From: Stenotrophobium rhamnosiphilum
GTDB taxonomy: Bacteria > Pseudomonadota > Gammaproteobacteria > Nevskiales > Nevskiaceae
Reading direction: 5' to 3'
DNA: 64,000 bases
Assembly: GCF_003052265.1 (NCBI RefSeq)
Contig: NZ_QANS01000004.1
Span: forward strand, 390,288 to 454,287
The translations under genes were made by a program, and so were the position numbers. The notes beneath the pieces were generated by a model. That model was given only the letters and a program-made list of their open reading frames with translations, had not been told where the DNA came from and ran no database searches. Positions 48,513-56,338 of this stretch are shown here, piece after piece (the stretch's first letter is position 1; every line of letters starts with the position of its first letter).

Positions 48513-49205
48513 ATGCTTAAAAAAGTACTAGTCGCTGTTTCTAGTCTCGCCATCCTTGCCGCAGCAAGCGCTGCCAACGCAGGAGGCCCTTCACCTGTTC
48601 CTGTATATCCAGCGACTGGCACAGTAAAAATTAAGGGAACCGAACAAATCGCTTCCAGCGCATATAAGATTTTCTCGGTCACAGTAACGAATCAAAAATT
48701 GATTCGTTTGATGATGGGCAACGACGTCAATACGCCGTTGCTAAATGAGAAGAATCTTGTTCTTGGCTATATTGGCGATACGAGGTATTGCAGCGGCCAA
48801 AATTATGTTGTCTGGAATAAATCCACCTCTCAAATTGTCGGCTTGGTTGCAGCGATTAATGCCTGCAATGGGAATGCTCAGGCTGTTTATCCTGCGAATG
48901 GCAAAAGTGGCGCTCATACTTATTTGAGCACTACTGAACTTTATTTTCCAACGACAGAGGACAACTGCAGCTCGTTAAACAAGAGCCATATCTACGGCAC
49001 GGCATCTGCGCTACAGACTAAATCCGCAAAAATGAATGTAGCTCGTGAAATTACTTTCACGGGCTCGAAAATTACGCGATTGGTTGGAGACGTTACAGAT
49101 TTTGTAGAAGATGCTGGGCTAACAATTGTTGACGGTACGTTCTCTGTTAACTACACGAAGCAGCTAGGCACTAGCAATCAGAATCTCTCTGGCCTCTGCG
49201 AATAA
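48513..49205 (+). CDS. Secreted hypothetical protein, tandem paralogue B
   Basis: This 230-aa exported protein has the same signal peptide type (MLKKVLVAVSSLAILAAASA). It shares with paralogue A the segments TVKIKGTEQ, NQKLIRLMMGNDVNTP, NEKNLVLGY, VVWNKST, EDNCSSLN, ITRLVGDVTD and TIVDGTFSVNYTKQLGT. The segments between have diverged strongly, so the duplication is not recent or the mature parts evolve quickly. Its cysteine pairs match those of A. Function unknown. Confidence 0.75.
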   Translation: MLKKVLVAVSSLAILAAASAANAGGPSPVPVYPATGTVKIKGTEQIASSAYKIFSVTVTNQKLIRLMMGNDVNTPLLNEKNLVLGYIGDTRYCSGQNYVVWNKSTSQIVGLVAAINACNGNAQAVYPANGKSGAHTYLSTTELYFPTTEDNCSSLNKSHIYGTASALQTKSAKMNVAREITFTGSKITRLVGDVTDFVEDAGLTIVDGTFSVNYTKQLGTSNQNLSGLCE

Positions 49206-49225
49206 CGAAGACTTCCTCGTTTTAT

Positions 49226-49256
49226 AAAAAAGCCGGCCCTTAAAGGCCGGCTTTTT
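49226..49256 (+). terminator. Terminator after paralogue B
   Basis: The stem AGCCGGCC (49231-49238) pairs with GGCCGGCT (49245-49252) around CTTAAA, followed by TTTTG. Confidence 0.88.
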
Positions 49257-49342
49257 GTCCATGCTGGATTAGTAATAAAAACAAATATGATGGCGATCTT
49301 GCTGGCTCTTAATCCAGCTCGCAAACAAGGAAACAAATACTT

Positions 49343-50041
49343 GTGTCTACTTCAATGCGCGCAGTAATCATCGGCACTGGATTGGGTCTTTGCTTTGGAC
49401 TTGGGGCTGGATATTGGCTAGGCCAAAATTCTGTCGCCAGTGAAGCGACAACAACGGCCAGCACCTTTGAAGCATCTGCGATTAATTCATCAGCACGAAC
49501 AAACATTCAAGCGACAACAGCAACTTCTGTCACACCGAGTACGGCTGACACAGGGCCGACAGGCTTGCGTCTGGTCGGAACGATTGTTGATGCGAACCGC
49601 AAAAAGTCCAAAGGCTGGCTGCAAGAAATCACAACAGAAGCGACTCAAGCCTTTGCTGAAGGCGATTCAATCACTGGCGGCTATCTGATCGAAGCAATCG
49701 GCGCTGACATGCTGACTGCCAGCAAAGATGGTCATCAGTATGTGATTCGTCGCAGCTCAACTCCATCTGCTGCCTCAACAGCTAACAGCGCGCCGGATAC
49801 AGGTTATTCCCGTTCAGCTGAACGGGAGGCGGCGAGAACAGGGCGTGACTTCGTTGAGCGCCCATCAGCTGTTCGGGGTCGCAATCCACAAGAGCAAACC
49901 CTCAAAAGCGGCAGCCACAGGGAACAAGGCGTGCGGCCGATGAGTGCCAAAGGTCTTGCTGGGTGGAAGGACGCCGATCAGAGCGAAAACGCCAGCGACG
50001 ATGCGGAGCCTGAAGAGCCTGCTGCTAAGGACTCGGAATAA
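49343..50041 (+). CDS. Orphan protein with GspC-like domain
   Basis: This 232-aa protein has a membrane anchor (VIIGTGLGLCFGLGAGYWLG), a Ser/Thr/Ala-rich linker, and a domain of about 65 residues. That domain (LRLVGTIVDANRKKSKGWLQ, FAEGDSITGGYLIEAIGADM, GHQYVIRR) follows the pattern of the type II secretion GspC homology region. A charged disordered tail ends in acidic residues. The start is GTG at 49343 with AAGGA upstream; ATG 49355 is too far from it. No other gsp genes are in the window. Confidence 0.65.
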   Translation: MSTSMRAVIIGTGLGLCFGLGAGYWLGQNSVASEATTTASTFEASAINSSARTNIQATTATSVTPSTADTGPTGLRLVGTIVDANRKKSKGWLQEITTEATQAFAEGDSITGGYLIEAIGADMLTASKDGHQYVIRRSSTPSAASTANSAPDTGYSRSAEREAARTGRDFVERPSAVRGRNPQEQTLKSGSHREQGVRPMSAKGLAGWKDADQSENASDDAEPEEPAAKDSE

Positions 50042-50163
50042 GGCTTTTTAGCCTGTTTGCGCAGTAAAAATGTAGGGATGTATCGCTCATTTTGCAAAAG
50101 ATTCATTTAGCGCACCCCAGCAGCGTCATTAGGCCTTAATATGTCGCTAGCTAGGAGCTTTTC

Positions 50164-50820
50164 ATGATTAAAATTATGCTGGTTGACGATCACCGTTTGG
50201 TACGAGCAGGACTCAAGCGAGTTCTCTCCGAAGTGCCAGACATTGAGATCGTTGCGGAAGCCAGCACAGGCGAAGAAGCACTCGAACTTTCTCGCACGCT
50301 GATTCCAGATATCGTCCTGATGGACATCAATATGCCGGGCATTGGTGGCTTAGAAACCACGCGCCGCCTCAAGCAGCGCCTGCCGGATATCAAGATTATT
50401 GTCGTGTCGATGCACCTTGAAGAGCCGTACCCCAGCCGCCTGTTGGCCGCTGGCGCCAACGGCTATATCAGCAAGGACTCGGCTGCAGATGAAGTGGTTG
50501 CCGCGATCCGTCGTGTTTCGATGGGCGGACATTACGTCGCTGCCGACGTCGCCGGAAACCTGGCTGCCAGCTTGGTCAAGGGCAGCAATGGCGGTTCGCC
50601 GTTTGAGCAGCTCTCGCAGCGCGAAACGCAGGTGATGCTGATGGTCACCAAAGGTTATTCGACGCAAGACATTTCAGATCGCCTGCACCTGTCGCCTAAA
50701 ACGGTCAGCACCTATCGTTATCGCTTGTTTGAAAAGCTGGGCGTCACCAACGACGTTGAGCTGACCCGCATGGCGATGCGTTATGGCCTGCTGGATGAAA
50801 AGGCCGAAGCGCTGAGCTAA
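50164..50820 (+). CDS. uvrY: Two-component response regulator, GacA/UvrY family
   Basis: This 218-aa NarL/FixJ-type regulator has an N-terminal receiver with phosphate-accepting D54 (IVLMDINMPG), D8 and D9, and K near 104. The C-terminal LuxR-type helix-turn-helix has LSQRETQVMLMVTKGYSTQDISDRLHLSPKTVSTYRYR. GacA/UvrY with its sensor kinase (GacS/BarA) activates small RNAs that titrate CsrA/RsmA. The link to uvrC downstream (51-base gap) is the classical gacA/uvrY-uvrC order. Confidence 0.93.
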   Translation: MIKIMLVDDHRLVRAGLKRVLSEVPDIEIVAEASTGEEALELSRTLIPDIVLMDINMPGIGGLETTRRLKQRLPDIKIIVVSMHLEEPYPSRLLAAGANGYISKDSAADEVVAAIRRVSMGGHYVAADVAGNLAASLVKGSNGGSPFEQLSQRETQVMLMVTKGYSTQDISDRLHLSPKTVSTYRYRLFEKLGVTNDVELTRMAMRYGLLDEKAEALS

Positions 50821-50871
50821 AACCAGTCGTCCGCGCTTGCATTAATCGCAGCGCGGACACCTCGAATCAAC

Positions 50872-52689
50872 ATGAACTCTTCAATAGAACTGTTTGATTC
50901 AAAAACGTTTTTATCTCAATTAACCTCGCAACCCGGGGTTTACCGGATGTTTGGCAGCGAGGGTGAGCTGCTTTACGTCGGCAAAGCAAAAAATCTCAAG
51001 AAGCGCGTCTCAAGTTACTTCTTGCGCGCCAGCGGCAGCCCCCGCACCGAGATGATGGTCGACCTGATCCGCAAGATCGAGATCACCGTCACCAATACCG
51101 AAGATCAAGCGCTGATTCTGGAAGCGACGCTGATCAAGGAACTGCATCCACGCTTTAACGTGATGCTGCGGGATGACAAGAGTTATCCCTATCTCAAAAT
51201 CAGCGCTCACGAATATCCACGCATCTCGTTTTATCGCGGACCTCAGAAAGGGCCGGATCAATACTTTGGGCCGTTCCCCAGCGCACAGACGGTGCGTTAC
51301 ACGCTCGATACTTTGCAGCGCCTGTTTCGTCTGAGACCGTGCAACGACACTTTCTTTGCACATCGTGATCGGCCGTGTCTGCAGTATCAGATCAAACGTT
51401 GCTCGGGCCCTTGCACGGAAATGATTTCGCAAAAGGACTACGCGAGCGATGTACGCAACGCCACGCGACTGTTGCAGGGCCGCGCTGATGAACTCGCCAC
51501 AGAACTTGGCACGCAAATGGAGCGCGAGGCCGAAGCGCTGGAATTTGAACGTGCGGCACGCTTGCGTGACCAGATTGGCGCCCTCAAGCGTGTGCAGGAG
51601 GCGAGGGCAATCAGTGGTGGTACGCGCGATATGGATGTCATCGTCGTCGCGCCACATGCTTCGGCCAGTTGCGTTACGGTGGTGAGCGTGCGCGATGGCC
51701 TCAATCTAGGTCATCACAGCTATTTCCCGCGCCACCCACACAATATTGAACCCGCGGTGCTAATAGAAGAATTCATCGGCCAGTACTACCTTGGCAGGCC
51801 GATTCCCAAAGATATTCTGTTGAGCGATGAGCCTGAGAATATGGATTGGATTGAGCACACATTGACGACGCAGGCTCAACACAAAGTATCGATCAGCAAA
51901 CCTGCACGTGGCACGCGCGTGCGCTTGCTGGAAATGACACAGCAAACCGCCTCACAAGCGCTGTCGACGCGTTTAGTGGAGTCGGCGAGCATGGACTCCA
52001 GGCTGTTGGAACTACGCAATGCGCTCGATCTGGCAGAACCACCGCAGCGCATGGAGTGCTTCGACATCTCGCACACCGGCGGCGAAAAAGCCGTTGCGTC
52101 TTGCGTGGTGTTCAATCACGAAGGGCCACTGAAATCGGCTTATCGAAAATTCAACATCGATGGCATCACGCCCGGCGATGACTACGCTGCGATCAGACAA
52201 GCTGTGCTGCGGCGCTATACAAGAGTCAAATCTGGTGAAGTGCAAATTCCAGACGTGTTGTTTATCGATGGCGGACAAGGCCAGCTGAAGTCTGCGATGG
52301 ACGCTCTGGAAGAAGTCGGCATCGACAATCTGCGCGTCGTCGCGATTGCCAAAGGCCCAACACGCAAACCTGGATTGGAAGAATTGTTGATGCCAGAACA
52401 GGATCAGCCTTTGCGACTGCCGCCTGATTCTCCGGCGCTACATCTGATTCAACGCATCCGCGATGAAGCGCATCGCTTTGCGATCACCGGTCATCGCGGC
52501 CGCCGTGATAAAGCTCGCGTGACATCGGGCCTGGAAACAATCGAGGGCCTTGGGCCCGCACGCCGTCGCGCGTTGCTCAAAACGCTAGGTGGTTTGCCGC
52601 AGGTTAAACGTGCAGTGGTTGACGAGTTGGCCAAAGTTGAAGGCATCAATCGCACGCTGGCTGAGCGCATCTACGCCCACTTCCATTAA
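50872..52689 (+). CDS. uvrC: Excinuclease ABC subunit C
   Basis: UvrC makes both incisions in nucleotide excision repair. The 605-aa protein has the GIY-YIG domain (GVYRMFGSEGELLYVGKAKNLKKR), the UVR segment (EALEFERAARLRDQIGAL), the RNase H-like C-terminal nuclease (CFDISHTGGEKAVASCVVF, FIDGGQGQL) and the tandem helix-hairpin-helix end (LETIEGLGPARRRALLKTLGG). It lies between uvrY and pgsA. Confidence 0.97.
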   Translation: MNSSIELFDSKTFLSQLTSQPGVYRMFGSEGELLYVGKAKNLKKRVSSYFLRASGSPRTEMMVDLIRKIEITVTNTEDQALILEATLIKELHPRFNVMLRDDKSYPYLKISAHEYPRISFYRGPQKGPDQYFGPFPSAQTVRYTLDTLQRLFRLRPCNDTFFAHRDRPCLQYQIKRCSGPCTEMISQKDYASDVRNATRLLQGRADELATELGTQMEREAEALEFERAARLRDQIGALKRVQEARAISGGTRDMDVIVVAPHASASCVTVVSVRDGLNLGHHSYFPRHPHNIEPAVLIEEFIGQYYLGRPIPKDILLSDEPENMDWIEHTLTTQAQHKVSISKPARGTRVRLLEMTQQTASQALSTRLVESASMDSRLLELRNALDLAEPPQRMECFDISHTGGEKAVASCVVFNHEGPLKSAYRKFNIDGITPGDDYAAIRQAVLRRYTRVKSGEVQIPDVLFIDGGQGQLKSAMDALEEVGIDNLRVVAIAKGPTRKPGLEELLMPEQDQPLRLPPDSPALHLIQRIRDEAHRFAITGHRGRRDKARVTSGLETIEGLGPARRRALLKTLGGLPQVKRAVVDELAKVEGINRTLAERIYAHFH

Positions 52690-52733
52690 TTACTGATAAA
52701 GTCTCCAGCAATGAATTCTGTGCGACAGGAACT

Positions 52734-53300
52734 ATGCGGCTGACCTTGCCTTTGTGGCTTACGATCTTGCGAGTAGCAGTCATTCCTGTCGTGCTCGCAT
52801 TGTTCTATTTGCCGATTCCCTATGCGCGCCAAATCGCCACTGTGCTTTATGCAGCGGCGTGTATCACCGATTGGTTTGACGGATGGCTCGCGCGCCGCTG
52901 GGGACAAACCAGCAAGTTTGGTGCGTTTCTAGATCCCGTCGCAGACAAACTTCTGGTCGCCGTGTGTCTCGTGATGTTGTTGCACGCCCAAAGCAATGCA
53001 AACCCTTTGTTCTCCGTGCTGGTGGCTATCATCATTGGTCGCGAGATCACGATCTCGGCGCTGCGTGAATGGATGGCTGAGTTGGGCAGCCGTGCCAATG
53101 TTGCGGTAAGTTGGATCGGCAAGCTCAAGACTGCCTTTCAAATGACTGCAATCGGCATGATGATCTGGGAGATCCCAACCTTCGGGCTGCCATGGTTTGA
53201 TATGGGTTTTGCACTACTTTTTGTGGCTGCAGCGCTAACAATATGGTCAATGGTCATTTATCTCAAAGCTGCGTGGCCAATGATGAAAGAAAGTGCTTGA
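52734..53300 (+). CDS. pgsA: CDP-diacylglycerol-glycerol-3-phosphate 3-phosphatidyltransferase
   Basis: PgsA makes phosphatidylglycerol phosphate in the inner membrane. The CDP-alcohol phosphotransferase signature is complete: DWFDGWLARRWGQTSKFGAF followed by LDPVADK. There are several membrane segments; the length is 188 aa. The stop codon overlaps the -35 box of the tRNA promoter. Confidence 0.96.
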   Translation: MRLTLPLWLTILRVAVIPVVLALFYLPIPYARQIATVLYAAACITDWFDGWLARRWGQTSKFGAFLDPVADKLLVAVCLVMLLHAQSNANPLFSVLVAIIIGREITISALREWMAELGSRANVAVSWIGKLKTAFQMTAIGMMIWEIPTFGLPWFDMGFALLFVAAALTIWSMVIYLKAAWPMMKESA

Positions 53301-53324
53301 CTTAAAGTTTGCCGACACTAGAAT
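53297..53324 (+). promoter_or_regulatory. Sigma-70 promoter for the tRNA cluster
   Basis: TTGACT (53297-53302) and TAGAAT (53319-53324) are 16 bases apart. The -35 overlaps the pgsA stop codon, and the tRNA-Gly starts 14 bases after the -10 box. A GC-rich discriminator follows. Confidence 0.7.
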
Positions 53325-53338
53325 ACGCACCTCGCAAC

Positions 53339-53414
53339 GCGGGAATAGCTCAGTTGGTAGAGCGCAACCTTGCCAAGGTTGAGGTCGCGAGTTCGAATCT
53401 CGTTTCCCGCTCCA
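53339..53414 (+). tRNA. tRNA-Gly (GCC)
   Basis: The acceptor stem GCGGGAA/TTCCCGC closes a full cloverleaf. The anticodon stem CAACC/GGTTG encloses TTGCCAA with anticodon GCC at 53372-53374. The T loop is GTTCGAATC, and CCA is encoded. Confidence 0.97.
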
Positions 53415-53493
53415 AGTTTTAATAGAAAACCTCGTTGCCACGAGGTTTTTTAGTTAAAGAGCCAGTAAACTGTGGCTCTAGTTGTTAGCAAAT

Positions 53494-53567
53494 GGCTGCG
53501 TGGCAGAACGGTCATGCAGGGGACTGCAAATCCCCGTACGTCGGTTCGACTCCGGCCGTAGCCTCCA
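53494..53567 (+). tRNA. tRNA-Cys (GCA)
   Basis: The acceptor stem GGCTGCG/CGTAGCC (one G-U pair) and anticodon stem GGGGA/TCCCC enclose CTGCAAA with anticodon GCA at 53526-53528. The T loop is GGTTCGACTCC, and CCA is encoded. The 74-base length is normal for tRNA-Cys. Confidence 0.97.
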
Positions 53568-53589
53568 CTTGCTAGCATTCATTGATCAA

Positions 53590-53674
53590 GCGACCGTGGC
53601 GAAACTGGTAGACGCAGGAGACTTAAAATCTCCCGGCGCAAGCTGTGCCGGTTCGATTCCGGCCGGTCGCACCA
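53590..53674 (+). tRNA. tRNA-Leu (TAA)
   Basis: The acceptor stem GCGACCG/CGGTCGC and anticodon stem GGAGA/TCTCC enclose CTTAAAA with anticodon TAA at 53624-53626. A long variable arm (CGGCGCAAGCTGTGCCGG region) marks a class II tRNA. CCA is encoded. Confidence 0.97.
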
Positions 53675-53742
53675 ATTTTTGAAGCTGCAAATAGAGCAGG
53701 GCGCAGGCGTCCTCGCCATTGGCCTCAAAATACACACAACTT

Positions 53743-53781
53743 AAAAGCCTCTGTCCTGAAAATGGCCAGAGGCTTTGTTTT
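53743..53781 (+). terminator. Terminator after the tRNA cluster
   Basis: A ten-base stem AAAGCCTCTG (53744-53753) / CAGAGGCTTT (53767-53776) with a 13-base loop is followed by GTTTTG. It would end the Gly-Cys-Leu tRNA transcript. Confidence 0.75.
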
Positions 53782-53823
53782 GCCCGCGTTTTAACAATCT
53801 GCGGATTTTTGGGCGCACAAAAC

Positions 53824-53851
53824 AAAAGAGCCACTCGAAAGTGGCTCTTTT
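53824..53851 (-). terminator. Bidirectional terminator before the dksA 3' end
   Basis: A perfect 11-base stem AAAAGAGCCAC / GTGGCTCTTTT with loop TCGAAA has T runs on either strand, so it can stop dksA on the minus strand and any read-through from the tRNAs. Confidence 0.85.
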
Positions 53852-53872
53852 GATCAAACGTTTAAAGACTAA

Positions 53873-54787
53873 TTAGCGATCGCGGAACTGCGACTCGATA
53901 CGCTCGTCCTGACCCTTAACGTCTACGCAAACCGTAGCCGTAGGACGCGCCAGCAGACGCGGAATGCCGATGGCATCGCCAGTCTTCTCGCAGTAGCCAT
54001 ACTCTCTGTCAGCAATGCGGCGCAGAGCGTCGTCAACCTTGTGAAGCAGCAGCGATTCACGCTCACGCAGACGAAGATCCAACCAATGTTCTTCTTCAGC
54101 CGTTGCACGGTCTGCCGGATCAGCAAACACTTCGCGCTGGTGCAGACGCTCTTTAACGTCCAACTCGCGCTCCAGAACTTCATTACGCATCTGCAGGAGA
54201 CGATGGCGGAAGAATTCCAGCTGGCTATCGCTCATGTAATCGCGGTCATGCGATTTACGAATCTGATCTTCAGTCAGCACGCCTTTCGGCGACACGTAAT
54301 TCGATGGCAATTTGCCGACGAATTTTGGCTTCGCTTTAACTGGAACTGCCGCTTCAGGTCTCACCACGGCTTTCAGCGTAGGAACTGGAGCAGGCTTGGC
54401 AACCTCTGCCTTAACAACTGGCGCAGCAACCGGCTTTTTAGCTGGCACTGGAGCAGGCTGCTTTTTAGCGACGACAGGCACAGCCGCTTTTTTGACTGGC
54501 TTAGGCTCAGGCTTCTTGGTCGTCAGCGCGCTCTTCAACTTGGCTGCAGCAGCCTTAATTGAGAAGCCAGCGGACGATTTTGCTGCTGGCTTGGACGGCT
54601 TAGCGGCCGGCTTCTTAGCCACAACTGGCTTCTTGGCAGGGCTCGCAGCCTTGGCTTTCGCCACAGGCTTCTTAGCAACTACTTTCTTGGCAGCAACTGG
54701 CTTTTTCACCGGCTTTGCTTTCGCTACAGGCTTCTTAGCCGCAACCGGCTTGGCCACTTTCTTAGCGCTACTTTTCTTTGCCTTCAT
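53873..54787 (-). CDS. dksA: DksA-family RNA polymerase-binding factor with basic N-terminal extension
   Basis: DksA works with ppGpp at RNA polymerase. The 304-aa protein has about 165 N-terminal residues of Lys/Ala/Pro repeats (AKKPVAKA type, histone H1-like), then the DksA domain from about residue 185. The coiled-coil tip keeps DPADRA (D223, D226, A228). The zinc finger has only C266 and C287; the partner positions are T269 and V290 (CEKT...CVDV). The start chosen is ATG 54787 over an in-frame TTG at 54802. E. coli DksA is half this length. Confidence 0.9.
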   Translation of the reverse strand: MKAKKSSAKKVAKPVAAKKPVAKAKPVKKPVAAKKVVAKKPVAKAKAASPAKKPVVAKKPAAKPSKPAAKSSAGFSIKAAAAKLKSALTTKKPEPKPVKKAAVPVVAKKQPAPVPAKKPVAAPVVKAEVAKPAPVPTLKAVVRPEAAVPVKAKPKFVGKLPSNYVSPKGVLTEDQIRKSHDRDYMSDSQLEFFRHRLLQMRNEVLERELDVKERLHQREVFADPADRATAEEEHWLDLRLRERESLLLHKVDDALRRIADREYGYCEKTGDAIGIPRLLARPTATVCVDVKGQDERIESQFRDR

Positions 54788-54802
54788 CCGAACTCTATCC
54801 AA

Positions 54803-55042
54803 GGGGACTAAAAATTAAGCCGCGGTTTATAACATCTTCACAGCTTATTCGTCAATTTGTCACTACTTAATCGTGCCTTATCGGTGTTTCTATTATTTAA
54901 CATAATATACATTATGAAGTTTATATACGATTCCACCATTAACTTTTTCTAAGCGACAAACCGAATAAAAATCAATTGTTGGCTTGCCCAATAAAGAGTC
55001 CAATGGCGTCGTACAAAACGCACAAGGAAATGGAGCACTGAC
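54803..55042. other. AT-rich divergent promoter region
   Basis: This gap lies between dksA (minus) and the 47-codon gene (plus). It is very AT-rich around 54840-54945 with several TATAAT-like words (for example ATAATATACATTAT at 54902-54915). No gene was seen. It probably carries promoters in both directions. Confidence 0.4.
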
Positions 55043-55186
55043 ATGGAATTGTTTACGACTACCGCTGAAATCTTGGTTCTGTCGCTGATTAGCGCAACCT
55101 TCATCGCGATGGCTACGACGTCCATTCTTGACTCAGTTGTCGACCAGAAACTGCTAGCCGCGCGTTTTAAATCAATTATCAATTAA
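55043..55186 (+). CDS. Small hypothetical membrane protein, 47 aa
   Basis: The frame begins MELFTTTAEILVLSLISATF and ends KSIIN. It has one hydrophobic segment (ILVLSLISATFIAMATTSIL) and a charged C-terminus (DQKLLAARFK). TGGAG lies eight bases before the ATG. A strong rho-independent terminator on the same strand follows at 55254, which supports real transcription. No family was recognised; it is too short for a firm call. Confidence 0.55.
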   Translation: MELFTTTAEILVLSLISATFIAMATTSILDSVVDQKLLAARFKSIIN

Positions 55187-55246
55187 TTCAAGCGAGTAAT
55201 CAGAAACCGCTTAACCGATCTCCTCCAGATCCCCCCACGGGATCTA

Positions 55247-56299
55247 CTATTCAGGCCGCCTTTTGGTGGCCTTTTTTTTGGCCGCTATTGGGCCTTCTGA
55301 TGAGCTAATTGGGGGATTTGCGGCTGTCGCAACGTAGGTTGAAGCGCTCCGCTCGCTATCTTTACGGGCCTCTTCCAACAGCCAGTTGCGGAAAGCACTG
55401 ACTTCAGGCCGGTGGATTGCTGATCGCGAAGTGACCACGAAATAGGATTTGGTGATCGGGAGCTCAATTGGAAAGAGGATTCGAACCTTTCCTTCCGCAA
55501 GTTCCTGGCTGGCCAGCATCGGCATTGCCAGCGTGACCCCCAAACCATCCGCAGCCGCTTCTAGCGCCAAGGTCGAGTGATCCAGCTGCAGGCCACGGCG
55601 CGGATCAACCATGGTGGCGCCAGCGTGCTTGAGCCATTTTGCCCATCCTGATTGCTCACGATCCGACAGGCTACTGTCGCCATGAAGCAAGGTGCGGTGG
55701 CGCAGATCGTCTGGCGTGAGTAATCGCGGCGACGCCTCGATCAAGCGCGGATGACACATCGGCACGACATAGACCGAGAACAAGGGATCTACATACTCGC
55801 CCGGTGGCGGCCCATTACTAAAATGAATCTCGATGTCCGGGCTTTGCGACGGCGTTGTATGGGAATCGCCATCATGGTTGTAGTCAGAGGCATCAATAAT
55901 TTGCCGACTCGCCAAAATTCGAACATCAACGCCCGGATGTTTAGAAAGAAAACTTTCGAGCCTCGGCACCATCCATCGTGATGCCAAAGTTGAGGTAACG
56001 GAGATCGTGAGTCTTGGCGACTGTCCAAAATCGCGTAACTCACGGACCGCTTGTGAGACCGTCTCAAACCCTTGCTGTAATCGAGGCAAAGCCGCTTCCG
56101 CTGGTGGCGTCAGTTCAATGCCATGGCTAAGTCGAACAAATAAAGCGATACCCAGCTGATCTTCCAGTGCTTTGATCTGGTGAGTCACCGCTGCAGGCGT
56201 TACAAACAACTCATCCGCAGCTTTGCGAAAGCTGCGCAGACGAGCAACCGCCTCGAACATGCGCAGCGAATTGAATGAGGGGTTTCTAGGCGACGCCAC
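55247..56299 (-). CDS. LysR family transcriptional regulator
   Basis: This 350-aa regulator has an N-terminal winged helix (FNSLRMFEAVARLRSFRKAADELFVTPAAVTHQIKALE), typical of the GcvA-like branch. A substrate-binding domain follows, then an unusual basic tail (AAKKKATKRRPE) after the normal end at about residue 305. It is the last gene of a minus-strand set after fabH-acpP-fabF, 39 bases after fabF, so it may regulate that set. The ligand is unknown. Confidence 0.9.
   Translation of the reverse strand: MASPRNPSFNSLRMFEAVARLRSFRKAADELFVTPAAVTHQIKALEDQLGIALFVRLSHGIELTPPAEAALPRLQQGFETVSQAVRELRDFGQSPRLTISVTSTLASRWMVPRLESFLSKHPGVDVRILASRQIIDASDYNHDGDSHTTPSQSPDIEIHFSNGPPPGEYVDPLFSVYVVPMCHPRLIEASPRLLTPDDLRHRTLLHGDSSLSDREQSGWAKWLKHAGATMVDPRRGLQLDHSTLALEAAADGLGVTLAMPMLASQELAEGKVRILFPIELPITKSYFVVTSRSAIHRPEVSAFRNWLLEEARKDSERSASTYVATAANPPISSSEGPIAAKKKATKRRPE
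55253..55279 (+). terminator. Terminator for the 47-aa gene inside the lysR 3' end
   Basis: GGCCGCC (55254-55260) pairs with GGTGGCC (55265-55271, one G-U) around TTTT, followed by eight T. It lies within the last codons of the convergent LysR gene, where the T run reads as a Lys run (AAKKKAT). Confidence 0.8.
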
Positions 56300-56338
56300 G
56301 AGGATTAATCATTTAGAGCTAGGTGAGCCGCTATTCAA

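Noticed and set aside
53339..53674. tRNA cluster as attachment site for an integrated element
   Set aside because: No integrase and no repeated tRNA 3' end were found near it; the flanking genes are the conserved pgsA and dksA.
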